From: Kiritimatiellota bacterium
GTDB lineage: Bacteria > Verrucomicrobiota > Kiritimatiellia > JAAZAB01
DNA length: 8,134 nucleotides
Assembly: GCA_008636095.1 (NCBI GenBank)
Contig: VSJD01000355.1
Span: 1-8,134, forward strand
Reading direction: 5' to 3'
Shown here: positions 1 through 6,356 of the stretch, piece after piece
Layout of the letters: every line of letters starts with the position of its first letter
Position numbering within the stretch: the stretch's first letter is position 1
Made by a program: the position numbers and the translations under genes
The notes under the pieces: model-generated
The model's input: the letters and a program-made list of their open reading frames with translations, nothing else
What the model was told of the DNA's origin: nothing
Database searches by the model: none

Positions 1-2
1 CG

Positions 3-1184
3 CATGCCGGGACGGTTTCGTTCCGGCTGGCGAACTTGGGTCCGGACGCATTAAACGCTGCTGGAGTGGCGTTTGACTTCCAGATGGGTACGAGTGCGGC
101 GGCCATGGTCTGGATCGGCTCGGCGCAGAGCAACATGACGCTGGTCGCGGGTGGGGAGAAATTGATTATACTGACTGCTTCGGCCAAGCACTCACTGACA
201 GTGCGCGGGGACTTGAGCGGGATTCAGCAGGTGCAGGTCACGGTGCGGCACCTCAGCACACTGGAGGATCCGGACCTTGCCAACAATATAACCACGGCGG
301 CCGGATCAGTCAGAATAAAGACCAGCGGCGTCAACTCACCCGGCCGGTCGCTGAATGATTATGATGGCGACGGCAAGGCGGATTTGGCCTTGTGGCATGC
401 GGGGAGAAACCTCTGGGCGATGTGCCTGTCCGGACCGCAGTACTCGTACATCAGTGAGCTGTACGCTGGCAACACCGGCGACTTGACGGTGCCCGGGGAC
501 TATGACGGCGACGGGTTGACGGATATTGCGATATATTGTCATTTGAACGGCTGGTGGAACGTGCTGTTGTCGTCCAATGAACAAATTGAAAAAGAATATT
601 TCATTGGCGGACCGGCGTTCACAGCGGCGCAATGCGATTTTGACGGGGATTCCAAGACTGATCCTATGGTATATCGCGAAACGGATGGATACTGGCTGGG
701 GCAGGCTTCATCAAGACAGTATGCGCTTAGCGATGCATACCTTGGAGAGACCGGATACCAGTCGGTGATTGCGGATTACGATGGCGATGGCTTGGCTGAT
801 CCGGCGGTTTATAACCGGACAACCGGCCTTTGGGCAATTAGTTTATCCGGAAGCGGCTATCAACCGCTTGTAACCGGGACGTTCGGCGGATCCGGGCTTC
901 TGCCGGCCAGCGCGGACTATGACGGCGATGGGTTAGCCGACCCGGCAATATATGCTCCCGGCACGGCTTATTGGCAAGTGTTAATGTCCGGCACAGTGTG
1001 TTACAGTTTTCTGGGAAGCGCAGGGGGTATGCCGGTTCCGGCGGATTATGACGGCGATGGTCTTGCTGATCCGGCCGTATTTCATCAGGACACCGGTTTC
1101 TGGGAATTATTCCTCACAACCCAGGATTACCAGGAACTCAGCGGCTATTTCGGCGGCCCGGAATATCAGCCGGTGACGGAATAA
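3..1184 (+). CDS. C-terminal part of an exported FG-GAP-like repeat protein (5' end outside window)
   Basis: The frame is open from the window edge to TAA at 1182-1184, giving 393 visible residues. The first in-window start-like codon, TTG at 36, lies inside a domain, so the true start is upstream. The first ~115 residues contain FRLANLGPDAL, resembling the 'N-x-GPDA' signature of DUF11/CARDB-type Ig-like surface modules. From 354 to the end there are six repeats of about 43-47 residues, each opening with a Y/F-DGDG-type motif such as ADYDGDGLADPAVY and containing an aromatic 'G-x-W' strand. Such Asp-rich loops in FG-GAP/VCBS-type repeats usually bind calcium and build beta-propeller-like, often adhesive, surfaces. 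The third repeat is the most diverged (DFDGDSKTD). Export is inferred from domain type only, because the signal peptide is not in the window. Ligand and function are unknown. The same repeat class ends the convergent gene at 1787-4231. Confidence 0.85.
   Translation, partial: HAGTVSFRLANLGPDALNAAGVAFDFQMGTSAAAMVWIGSAQSNMTLVAGGEKLIILTASAKHSLTVRGDLSGIQQVQVTVRHLSTLEDPDLANNITTAAGSVRIKTSGVNSPGRSLNDYDGDGKADLALWHAGRNLWAMCLSGPQYSYISELYAGNTGDLTVPGDYDGDGLTDIAIYCHLNGWWNVLLSSNEQIEKEYFIGGPAFTAAQCDFDGDSKTDPMVYRETDGYWLGQASSRQYALSDAYLGETGYQSVIADYDGDGLADPAVYNRTTGLWAISLSGSGYQPLVTGTFGGSGLLPASADYDGDGLADPAIYAPGTAYWQVLMSGTVCYSFLGSAGGMPVPADYDGDGLADPAVFHQDTGFWELFLTTQDYQELSGYFGGPEYQPVTE
354..1181 (+). repeat. Six FG-GAP-like protein repeats, diverged
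   Basis: Six successive units start with NDYDGDG, GDYDGDG, CDFDGDS, ADYDGDG, ADYDGDG and ADYDGDG. Unit length varies from about 43 to 47 residues and DNA identity between units is modest. This contrasts with the near-identical 135-bp units at 1790-2599 and indicates an older expansion. Confidence 0.8.
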
Positions 1185-1189
1185 ACCGC

Positions 1190-1207
1190 AATCTGGCTGG
1201 TCAGATT
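1190..1207 (+). terminator. Possible weak terminator hairpin after the first gene
   Basis: A perfect 6-bp inverted repeat, AATCTG (1190-1195) and CAGATT (1202-1207) with a GCTGGT loop, lies 6 nt after the stop codon. No T-run follows it, so it is a weak candidate for an intrinsic terminator or an mRNA 3'-end hairpin. Confidence 0.3.
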
Positions 1208-1293
1208 CTCATTGCTGGAATATATTAGTCGATCCTAAAATAGTCTTAACAAATTGGTGCGCAACACATTAAGCATTGATAGGCCGGCTATAA

Positions 1294-1334
1294 TTTGCAA
1301 GGATTCGTGGCAAAACCACTGGAGACCTTGCAAA
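1294..1334 (+). promoter_or_regulatory. Hairpin over the transposase ribosome-binding region
   Basis: TTTGCAAGG (1294-1302) and CCTTGCAAA (1326-1334) are perfect 9-bp inverted repeats. Inside them GTGG (1307-1310) pairs with CCAC (1316-1319). The likely Shine-Dalgarno GGAG (1321-1324) lies within the structure and the ATG at 1337 is 2 nt past it. Several insertion sequences (IS10, IS50) use such stems to stop translation of the transposase from read-through transcripts. The same role is inferred here. Confidence 0.5.
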
Positions 1335-1336
1335 TA

Positions 1337-1702
1337 ATGAAACCCAAAATAACGACCGAGATACCAATACAATTGGAATTGGAACGGCACGGAACGATCC
1401 TGGCCAAGATCATCAACCGGCAGCATGCGTTGGTCATGCTGGTTGATCGGATTGATTGGAAACGATTCGAGGAATTATTTTCGGCGACGTTTCATCCAGG
1501 CAACGGACGGCCGGGATTGCCGACGCGGATGATGGCAGGGACTGCATTATCTGAAATACGCGTTTGATTTATCGGACGAAGATGTGTTGGCCGGGTGGAC
1601 GGAGAATCCGTACTGGCAATATTTTGTGGGGGCGTGTATTTTGAGCATCAACTGCCGTTATACAGTTCTTCCATGACGCGGTGGCGGGAACGGGCGAAAT
1701 AG
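1337..1702 (+). pseudogene. Truncated, frameshifted IS5-family transposase, N-terminal region
   Basis: The ATG at 1337 opens a frame resembling the N-terminal (DUF772-like) region of IS5-type transposases, including LVDRIDWKRFEELF and NGRPGLPTRMMAG. At 1541 an extra A shifts the frame. Removing it gives GLHYLKYAFDLSDEDVLAG and then WTENPYWQYFVG, the family's characteristic continuation. Near 1631-1633 one base is missing and the original frame resumes as VYFEHQLPLYSSSMTRWRER, which ends at TAG 1700-1702. The reconstruction gives about 120 codons against more than 300 for a full transposase, and the DDE catalytic domain is missing. The gene cannot be functional. The alternative TTG start at 1295 lies inside the start hairpin and is unlikely. 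Sequence after 1702 no longer resembles a transposase, which fits a deletion or rearrangement rather than one nonsense mutation. Confidence 0.85.
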
Positions 1703-1786
1703 AATTCACCACCAGCAACAAAGCACAATCCTCCGTCCGTAACCGCCTCCTAAGGGACAGGTTGGTAAAAATATCCCCAGACAATA

Positions 1787-4231
1787 TTAACGCACTGGGA
1801 TCCAATCCGGCCCGCCCCACGCGCCTCCGTTGTTGAGAATTATTCCGTTCACCAACGAGTAGATGGACCAATAGCCATTATTATACACAGCCAGGTCGGC
1901 CTTGCCGTCACCGTCGTAGTCCCCAGGTACCGGGATGGAATCTGCATCGCCCCACGCGCCTCCGTTGATGAGAATTAATCCGTTTGCCAGCGAGTAGATG
2001 GACCAATAACCGGCACTATACACGGCCAGGTCGGCCTTGCCATCACCGTCGTAGTCCCCAGGCACCGGGATAGAATCTGCATCGCCCCACGCGCCTCCGT
2101 TGATGAGAATTAATCCGTTTGCCAGCGAGTAGATGGACCAATAGCCATTATTATACACGGCCAGGTCAGACTTGCCGTCACCGTCATAGTCACCGGGCAC
2201 CGGGATGGAATCTGCATCGCCCCACGCGCCTCCGTTGTTGAGAATTAATCCGTTCGCCAACGAGTAGATGGACCAATAGCCATTATTATACACGGCCAGG
2301 TCGGCCTTGCCATCACCGTCGTAGTCACCAGACACCGGGATGGAATCCGACACGCCCCATGCGCCTCCGTTGATGAGAATTAATCCGTTCACCAACGAGT
2401 AGATGGACCAATAGCCATTATTATACACAGCCAGGTCGGCCTTGCCATCACCGTCGTAGTCCCCAGGTACCGGGATGGAATCTGCATCGCCCCACGCGCC
2501 TCCGTTGTTGAGAATTAATCCGTTTGCCAGCGAGTAGATGGACCAATAACCGGCACTATACACGGCCAGGTCAGACTTGCCGTCACCGTCATAGTCGTTT
2601 ACGGCTGGTGCGCGCCAGCCGGTATCGGATGAACTGAAGGGGCTTGTCTTGGCCTTAACCCAGTAATGGTAAGCACATCCCGTAATAGCGTCCGTATCAT
2701 GAAAACATGTTGCCGCTACATTTTCGCCGATGCGCGTTGCCGTCAGGAAATTCACATTTGTATTGCGCCAGATGTCATACGCGGAGGCACCGCTAAGCGC
2801 ATCCCAGGTTACCCGGACCATGCTGGCAAATGTGCCATCTGAGGCCGATACCGCCGCGGGGGCGAAGAGACGATTGGTGGTATATTCATAAGCGCCGATA
2901 TCCACGACGGCCGAACCGTCGCCATTCCCATCCAATGGCCGATCGTTAAACTCATAATCGAACGCAGGCGCCTCATCGTTGTTGCCCGCGTCAATGCAGG
3001 GCGATCCGGACTGAAGATGATAATCGCCGGCAAGGATATCCGCCAGCAAGGGGTTGGCCGCCATATTACCTGTTCCGGGCAAAAGCGGGATTGAACAACA
3101 ATAAGAATATTGCGCGTTTGTTTCGTCGTTTGAGTAATCCGCACCGGTTACCGCGTGATTGAAAGCGATGATCGTATTCCGGATGGCGCTTGAAATTCGA
3201 AATGTAAACACCCCACCGCCAGCCCCCGCGTATGTTCCGATTGCCGTGTTCTGAACAATGGTGCAGGCTTCAATGGTTCCGGCAAGATCAACATACACGC
3301 CCCCGCCTTCACCGATGGGGAAAGCACTTCCGCTCGCCGTCGCTGTATTACTGCTGACAATACAGTTGCGCAGTAGACTTTCCTCGTGCAGATAAACCCC
3401 GCCGCCAGCCGCGGCATTCTTAGCAAGCGCCTGATTGTCGGCAATCAGGCAATTCTGGATTATCCCGGCGTGCCAGGCGTACACGCCGCCGCCGTAACAA
3501 TAGTAGCTCGTATTGGACGGACAACCTTCCGAGGTGACCGCATTGTCACGGATGGTACAATCCTGAACCGTGCCGCCATTATAACAATGTACGCCGCCAC
3601 CATAGAAAAAATTTCCGGCCGGCCGAACATTCGTAGTGGTTGCCCGATTATCGGCAATCACACTGCTCTGTATCAAGCCGCCGTAGTACATGAATGCGCC
3701 GCCGCCCGAAGGCGCCGAATTGCTGATGATGATGCAATTTTGAACCGTGCCCCCTTCCCGCAAATACACTCCACCACCCTCATCCGCTTTGCCCCCTTGC
3801 AGCATGAATCCGTCAATCAGGGCGTCAGAATGGGATAAATAAAAACAACGACAGGAATCATTCCCGTCAACAATTGTATTCAACGCGCCGTTTTCGCTTT
3901 GAATGGTGATTGCATTGGTTACGACAATCTGTTCCGCAAGAGAATAAACTCCGTCGCCAACATGGATGATGTCGTTATCCCGGACAACGGCCACTGCCGT
4001 GCCGATATTGGTGGCTGCGGCCGCCCATGAGTCATAGGGGAAGGTATGCGATCCGGAAGGCGACACATAAATGGCCGCGCCGAAAACGCCCGTCGGAAAA
4101 ACGACCGGCAGGAACACCCCAAATCCAAACAACCAAGTCCATTTCCAAAACTTATTACCGCGGTTTATGATATGCCCGGCATGGCGCAAACTCCGCACAA
4201 TCATATTCTGTTTTTTCATCTGTATTTGCAT
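1787..4231 (-). CDS. Exported beta-helix / anchor-Q-like / Fn3 / FG-GAP-like repeat protein
   Basis: This 814-residue protein is complete. Residues 1-52 form a long basic n-region followed by a hydrophobic stretch (WLFGFGVFLPVVFP) and a likely cleavage after VFGA, indicating Sec export. Residues ~138-360 are Gly-rich repeats of the 'GGGVY...G-T-I-x-N-C-x-I-x-x-N' type, typical of right-handed parallel beta-helices. Residues ~405-450 (SGSPCIDAGN to VDIGAYEY) match the motif that closes 'choice-of-anchor Q' proteins. Residues ~455-540 look like a fibronectin type III domain (VRVTWDAL, YDIWRN, YHYWVKA). Residues 545-814 are six 45-residue FG-GAP-like repeats with DYDGDGK(A/S)D calcium-type loops. 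The start at 4231 is supported by AGGGGA (4243-4238) 6 nt upstream; in-frame ATGs at codons 5 and 10 are less well placed. A surface adhesin or polysaccharide-interacting role is plausible but unproven. No sorting signal was seen at the C-terminus. Confidence 0.9.
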   Translation of the reverse strand: MQIQMKKQNMIVRSLRHAGHIINRGNKFWKWTWLFGFGVFLPVVFPTGVFGAAIYVSPSGSHTFPYDSWAAAATNIGTAVAVVRDNDIIHVGDGVYSLAEQIVVTNAITIQSENGALNTIVDGNDSCRCFYLSHSDALIDGFMLQGGKADEGGGVYLREGGTVQNCIIISNSAPSGGGAFMYYGGLIQSSVIADNRATTTNVRPAGNFFYGGGVHCYNGGTVQDCTIRDNAVTSEGCPSNTSYYCYGGGVYAWHAGIIQNCLIADNQALAKNAAAGGGVYLHEESLLRNCIVSSNTATASGSAFPIGEGGGVYVDLAGTIEACTIVQNTAIGTYAGAGGGVFTFRISSAIRNTIIAFNHAVTGADYSNDETNAQYSYCCSIPLLPGTGNMAANPLLADILAGDYHLQSGSPCIDAGNNDEAPAFDYEFNDRPLDGNGDGSAVVDIGAYEYTTNRLFAPAAVSASDGTFASMVRVTWDALSGASAYDIWRNTNVNFLTATRIGENVAATCFHDTDAITGCAYHYWVKAKTSPFSSSDTGWRAPAVNDYDGDGKSDLAVYSAGYWSIYSLANGLILNNGGAWGDADSIPVPGDYDGDGKADLAVYNNGYWSIYSLVNGLILINGGAWGVSDSIPVSGDYDGDGKADLAVYNNGYWSIYSLANGLILNNGGAWGDADSIPVPGDYDGDGKSDLAVYNNGYWSIYSLANGLILINGGAWGDADSIPVPGDYDGDGKADLAVYSAGYWSIYSLANGLILINGGAWGDADSIPVPGDYDGDGKADLAVYNNGYWSIYSLVNGIILNNGGAWGGPDWIPVR
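1790..2599 (-). repeat. Six near-identical 135-bp (45-aa) coding repeats
   Basis: Six in-phase units fill the 3' end of the gene exactly: 2599-2465, 2464-2330, 2329-2195, 2194-2060, 2059-1925 and 1924-1790. Each reads (N/G)DYDGDGK(A/S)DLAVY, then a YWSIYSL strand, then NGGAWG. Variable sites (KA/KS, NNG/SAG, SLA/SLV, LNN/LIN) occur in mixed combinations, so the units look like mosaics. The outermost unit, ending in IPVR and the stop codon, is the most diverged. Confidence 0.95.
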
Positions 4232-4237
4232 TTTGCT

Positions 4238-4243
4238 TCCCCT
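4238..4243 (-). promoter_or_regulatory. Ribosome-binding site of the beta-helix gene, partly inside the repeat array
   Basis: On the minus strand AGGGGA lies 6 nt before the ATG at 4231-4229. Positions 4240-4243 of this site belong to the first unit of the 20-bp array, so repeat and translation signal overlap. Confidence 0.7.
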
Positions 4244-4499
4244 GATTGTTAATTACTATCCCTGATTGTTAATTACTATCCCTGATTGTTAATTACTATC
4301 CCTGATTGTTAATTACTATCCCTGATTGTTAATTACTATCCCTGATTGTTAATTACTATCCCTGATTGTTAATTACTATCCCTGATTGTTAATTACTATC
4401 CCTGATTGTTAATTACTATCCCTGATTGTTAATTACTATCCCTGATTGTTAATTACTATCCCTGATTGTTAATTACTATCCCTGATTGTTAATTACTAT
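4240..4499. repeat. Perfect tandem array: thirteen copies of a 20-bp unit
   Basis: The plus-strand unit is ccctgattgttaattactat. It is repeated 13 times with no substitution, directly abutting, for 260 bp. The unit is 30% GC. It has stop codons on both strands, and because 20 is not a multiple of 3 the array cannot be read through in any frame. It lies 8 nt upstream of the ATG of the beta-helix gene, and the terminal unit supplies part of its Shine-Dalgarno. The 20-bp period is close to two helical turns, so each unit would present the same DNA face. Confidence 0.98.
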
Positions 4500-4501
4500 A
4501 A

Positions 4502-4531
4502 ATAATGCCACAGGCATTCTTATTGTGTCAA
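4502..4531 (-). promoter_or_regulatory. Sigma70-like promoter reading through the repeat array into the beta-helix gene
   Basis: On the minus strand, a consensus -35 TTGACA (4531-4526) is separated by 18 nt from CATTAT (4507-4502). TGG directly before the -10 gives an extended -10 element. The predicted transcript start is near 4495, inside the first unit reached, so practically the whole 5' UTR (about 264 nt) would consist of the 20-bp repeats. Confidence 0.6.
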
Positions 4532-4532
4532 T

Positions 4533-4608
4533 AATTATTTTCGTGTTGTTTTCGTGTTCAATTATTTTCGTGTTTTTGCCATAGTATCCCATGCGAAGTA
4601 TCCCATGC
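4533..4608. repeat. Two further short direct repeats in the divergent intergenic region
   Basis: AATTATTTTCGTGTT occurs at 4533-4547 and 4560-4574, with a partial copy TTTTCGTGTT between them at 4549-4558. AGTATCCCATGC occurs at 4583-4594 and 4597-4608. They are unrelated to the 20-bp array and lie between the two divergent promoters. Confidence 0.85.
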
Positions 4609-4616
4609 AAAGCGGA

Positions 4617-4645
4617 TTGACTTTCCTGCCGGTTAAAAGTAATAT
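4617..4645 (+). promoter_or_regulatory. Sigma70-like promoter for the VWA lipoprotein gene
   Basis: TTGACT (4617-4622) and TAATAT (4640-4645) are separated by the optimal 17 nt. Transcription would start near 4652, giving a ~70-nt leader. That leader contains TGCAA (4682-4686) and TTGCA (4689-4693) as a small palindrome, a possible but unproven operator. Confidence 0.6.
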
Positions 4646-4723
4646 TTTAACAATTCAATACCGTTATTCTGCAATAAATCATGCAAAATTGCACCTTGCG
4701 GTGTTATTGAGAGGGATGATGCC

Positions 4724-6169
4724 GTGAAAATTGTATTAAAACGTTTTTTAGCGCTGTGTTTACTGGCATGGCTGACAGCTTGCAGTATTGGAAACGCCCA
4801 GAATTATCCCGAGCTCATGTTCGTAGTTGATTCGTCGGGCAGTATGCAGTCCCAGCTGGAGGGGCGAATGAAACTGGATATTGCCAAAGAAGTCCTGCTC
4901 GCCGTGGTTGCGGAACTACCGTCAGAGGTGCGAATTGGATTGGCCGCGTACGGACACCGGAGCAAAAATGATTGCCAAGATGTTGAAATCCTGATTCCGC
5001 CCGGCGGCGGCGAGAAAACGAAATTGATTTCCCGGGTAAAGGAGTTGACGCCAATGGGCATGACGCCGATTGCTCTGGCATTGACCAAGGTCGCGGGACA
5101 TCTTGAATCACGCCAGGCGGAAACCACCATTGTCCTGCTCACGGACGGGCTGGAAACATGCGGCGGCAATCCGCTCGGCGTGGTCAAAAAACTGAAACAG
5201 GAAGGATTGTTGTTCGTGCTCTATGTCGTTGGTTACGACATCAAGGAGAACGAAAAAAAAGAATTGATGAACCTGGCGGAGGAAGGCGACGGACGATATT
5301 TTTCCGCTCATGACACCGCCTCGCTTCTGGCGGCTTTGGAGATTGTGCGCAAGGATATAGAAGGAAAAGTTGAAAAAGCAAAAACCCAGAAGATTCAGAA
5401 AAAGACCGGTCTGGGCAAACTTCATCTGGCGATGCCGGCGGATGCCCTAAAGAGCCTGAGGGGAATTCAGATTCGCCGGAAGAGCGACGCCAATGTCATT
5501 AAAAAGGTCGAAATATCCGCCGCCGATACAACCCATCCGTTGCCGGCCGGAGAATATGAACTCCTGCTTGATTTTGCGAATCCGAATTACCGCTCCCCCA
5601 CCTCCGTCCTGTTGCAATCGTTTGATGTTGACGGCAACGTTGTCGCTGATGTAACGCTTGGTGCGCTGGCGTTTAATGTGGCTGAAAATCTGGCGGATAA
5701 CAATATTTCAGCATTGCTGATTATTGACCGCGGAACCGGACGTCCCTTCGTGCGGATTGAACCGCAAAACAACGATTATTACCTGTTTAAAACCAAGCCG
5801 GCGCCAGCCGGAATATATGACATGGCGATCCAGTATTACCGTAGCCCGCAGGCGACCGTAATCGCGACAAATATCGCGGTACAGGCCGGTAAAATGAGCA
5901 CCGTAACATTGGACAGCGGATTCGTTTTAAAGAAGCCCGGCTCAACTAGCGTCACCGGATGGGATTTAATCCGCAGCGGTTCTACCGAGACGTTTCTACA
6001 GGTCCGGCGCGGTTCCGACAACCAGGAGCCCTTGTGGCGCCGGTTTATTGTTCCGCCGGGCGTCTATGACCTGAAAGTTTACGTGAAAGGCATGGATGAA
6101 CCCTTGCTTGTGGGAATGGATTTGAAAGTGCGTAAAGGAGAGACGCTTGAATTTGACGCGGGATTGTAA
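4724..6169 (+). CDS. VWA-domain lipoprotein
   Basis: The product has 481 residues. GTG at 4724 follows GAGGG (4711-4715) by 8 nt; the nearby ATGs at 4716 and 4719 are in another frame. Residues 1-20 are a lipoprotein signal with lipobox L-T-A-C and lipidation expected at Cys20. Residues ~29-210 are a von Willebrand factor A domain with an intact metal-binding site: DSSGS at 36-40, a candidate Thr at 114 (GMTPIA) and TDG at 140-142. Cys84 and Cys146 (LETCGG) could form a disulfide in this exported protein. A charged Lys-rich linker (~205-228) leads to a C-terminal half with three recurring P-(A/P)-G-x-Y-(D/E)-(L/M) motifs at 274-280, 361-367 and 444-450, suggesting three beta-sandwich or PEGA-like modules. 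VWA domains mediate metal-dependent protein contacts, but the partner is unknown. The gene is divergent from the beta-helix gene. Ser21 after the Cys fits outer-membrane sorting in proteobacteria; whether that rule holds here is uncertain. Confidence 0.92.
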   Translation: MKIVLKRFLALCLLAWLTACSIGNAQNYPELMFVVDSSGSMQSQLEGRMKLDIAKEVLLAVVAELPSEVRIGLAAYGHRSKNDCQDVEILIPPGGGEKTKLISRVKELTPMGMTPIALALTKVAGHLESRQAETTIVLLTDGLETCGGNPLGVVKKLKQEGLLFVLYVVGYDIKENEKKELMNLAEEGDGRYFSAHDTASLLAALEIVRKDIEGKVEKAKTQKIQKKTGLGKLHLAMPADALKSLRGIQIRRKSDANVIKKVEISAADTTHPLPAGEYELLLDFANPNYRSPTSVLLQSFDVDGNVVADVTLGALAFNVAENLADNNISALLIIDRGTGRPFVRIEPQNNDYYLFKTKPAPAGIYDMAIQYYRSPQATVIATNIAVQAGKMSTVTLDSGFVLKKPGSTSVTGWDLIRSGSTETFLQVRRGSDNQEPLWRRFIVPPGVYDLKVYVKGMDEPLLVGMDLKVRKGETLEFDAGL

Positions 6170-6356
6170 TTTCCGGTAACATTATTAATTGATTATCCAG
6201 AAAAACATTTCAGAGCCGATCACTGCTTGCTGATCCACACAAATTCAGTCAATCCGCAGTTCCAAGAGCAGTTTGGGAGCCCCGGAAGCCATTTTAGAGA
6301 AGGGAAACACGAATGGGGAATAAATTGCAAGTAATTGATAACCAAATAGATAAAAA
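6170..6356. other. Non-coding spacer after the VWA gene
   Basis: No convincing terminator, promoter or gene was seen. GGAGCCCCGGAA at 6276-6287 recurs at 6529-6540, on the other side of the tRNA fragment. Confidence 0.6.

Larger units (their letters stand above)
1294..1702 (+). mobile_element. Remnant of an IS5-type insertion sequence
   Basis: Only the 5' part of the element is recognisable: a hairpin at the transposase start and roughly the first 120 codons of the transposase. No terminal inverted repeats or target-site duplication could be identified, so both boundaries are uncertain. The catalytic DDE part is absent. The fragment sits between the 3' ends of two convergent genes that both encode FG-GAP-like repeats. 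Confidence 0.65.

Noticed and set aside
1703..1786. Remaining transposase sequence or IS right end
   Set aside because: No frame in this 84-bp stretch continues the transposase, and no inverted repeat matching the left side was found.
4240..4499. Iteron-type replication origin
   Set aside because: The 20-bp unit size and direct arrangement fit iterons, but there is no replication initiator gene, DnaA box or partition gene nearby, and the array fits better as a gene leader.
4240..4499. CRISPR array
   Set aside because: The units abut without any spacers and there are no cas genes. It is a plain tandem repeat.
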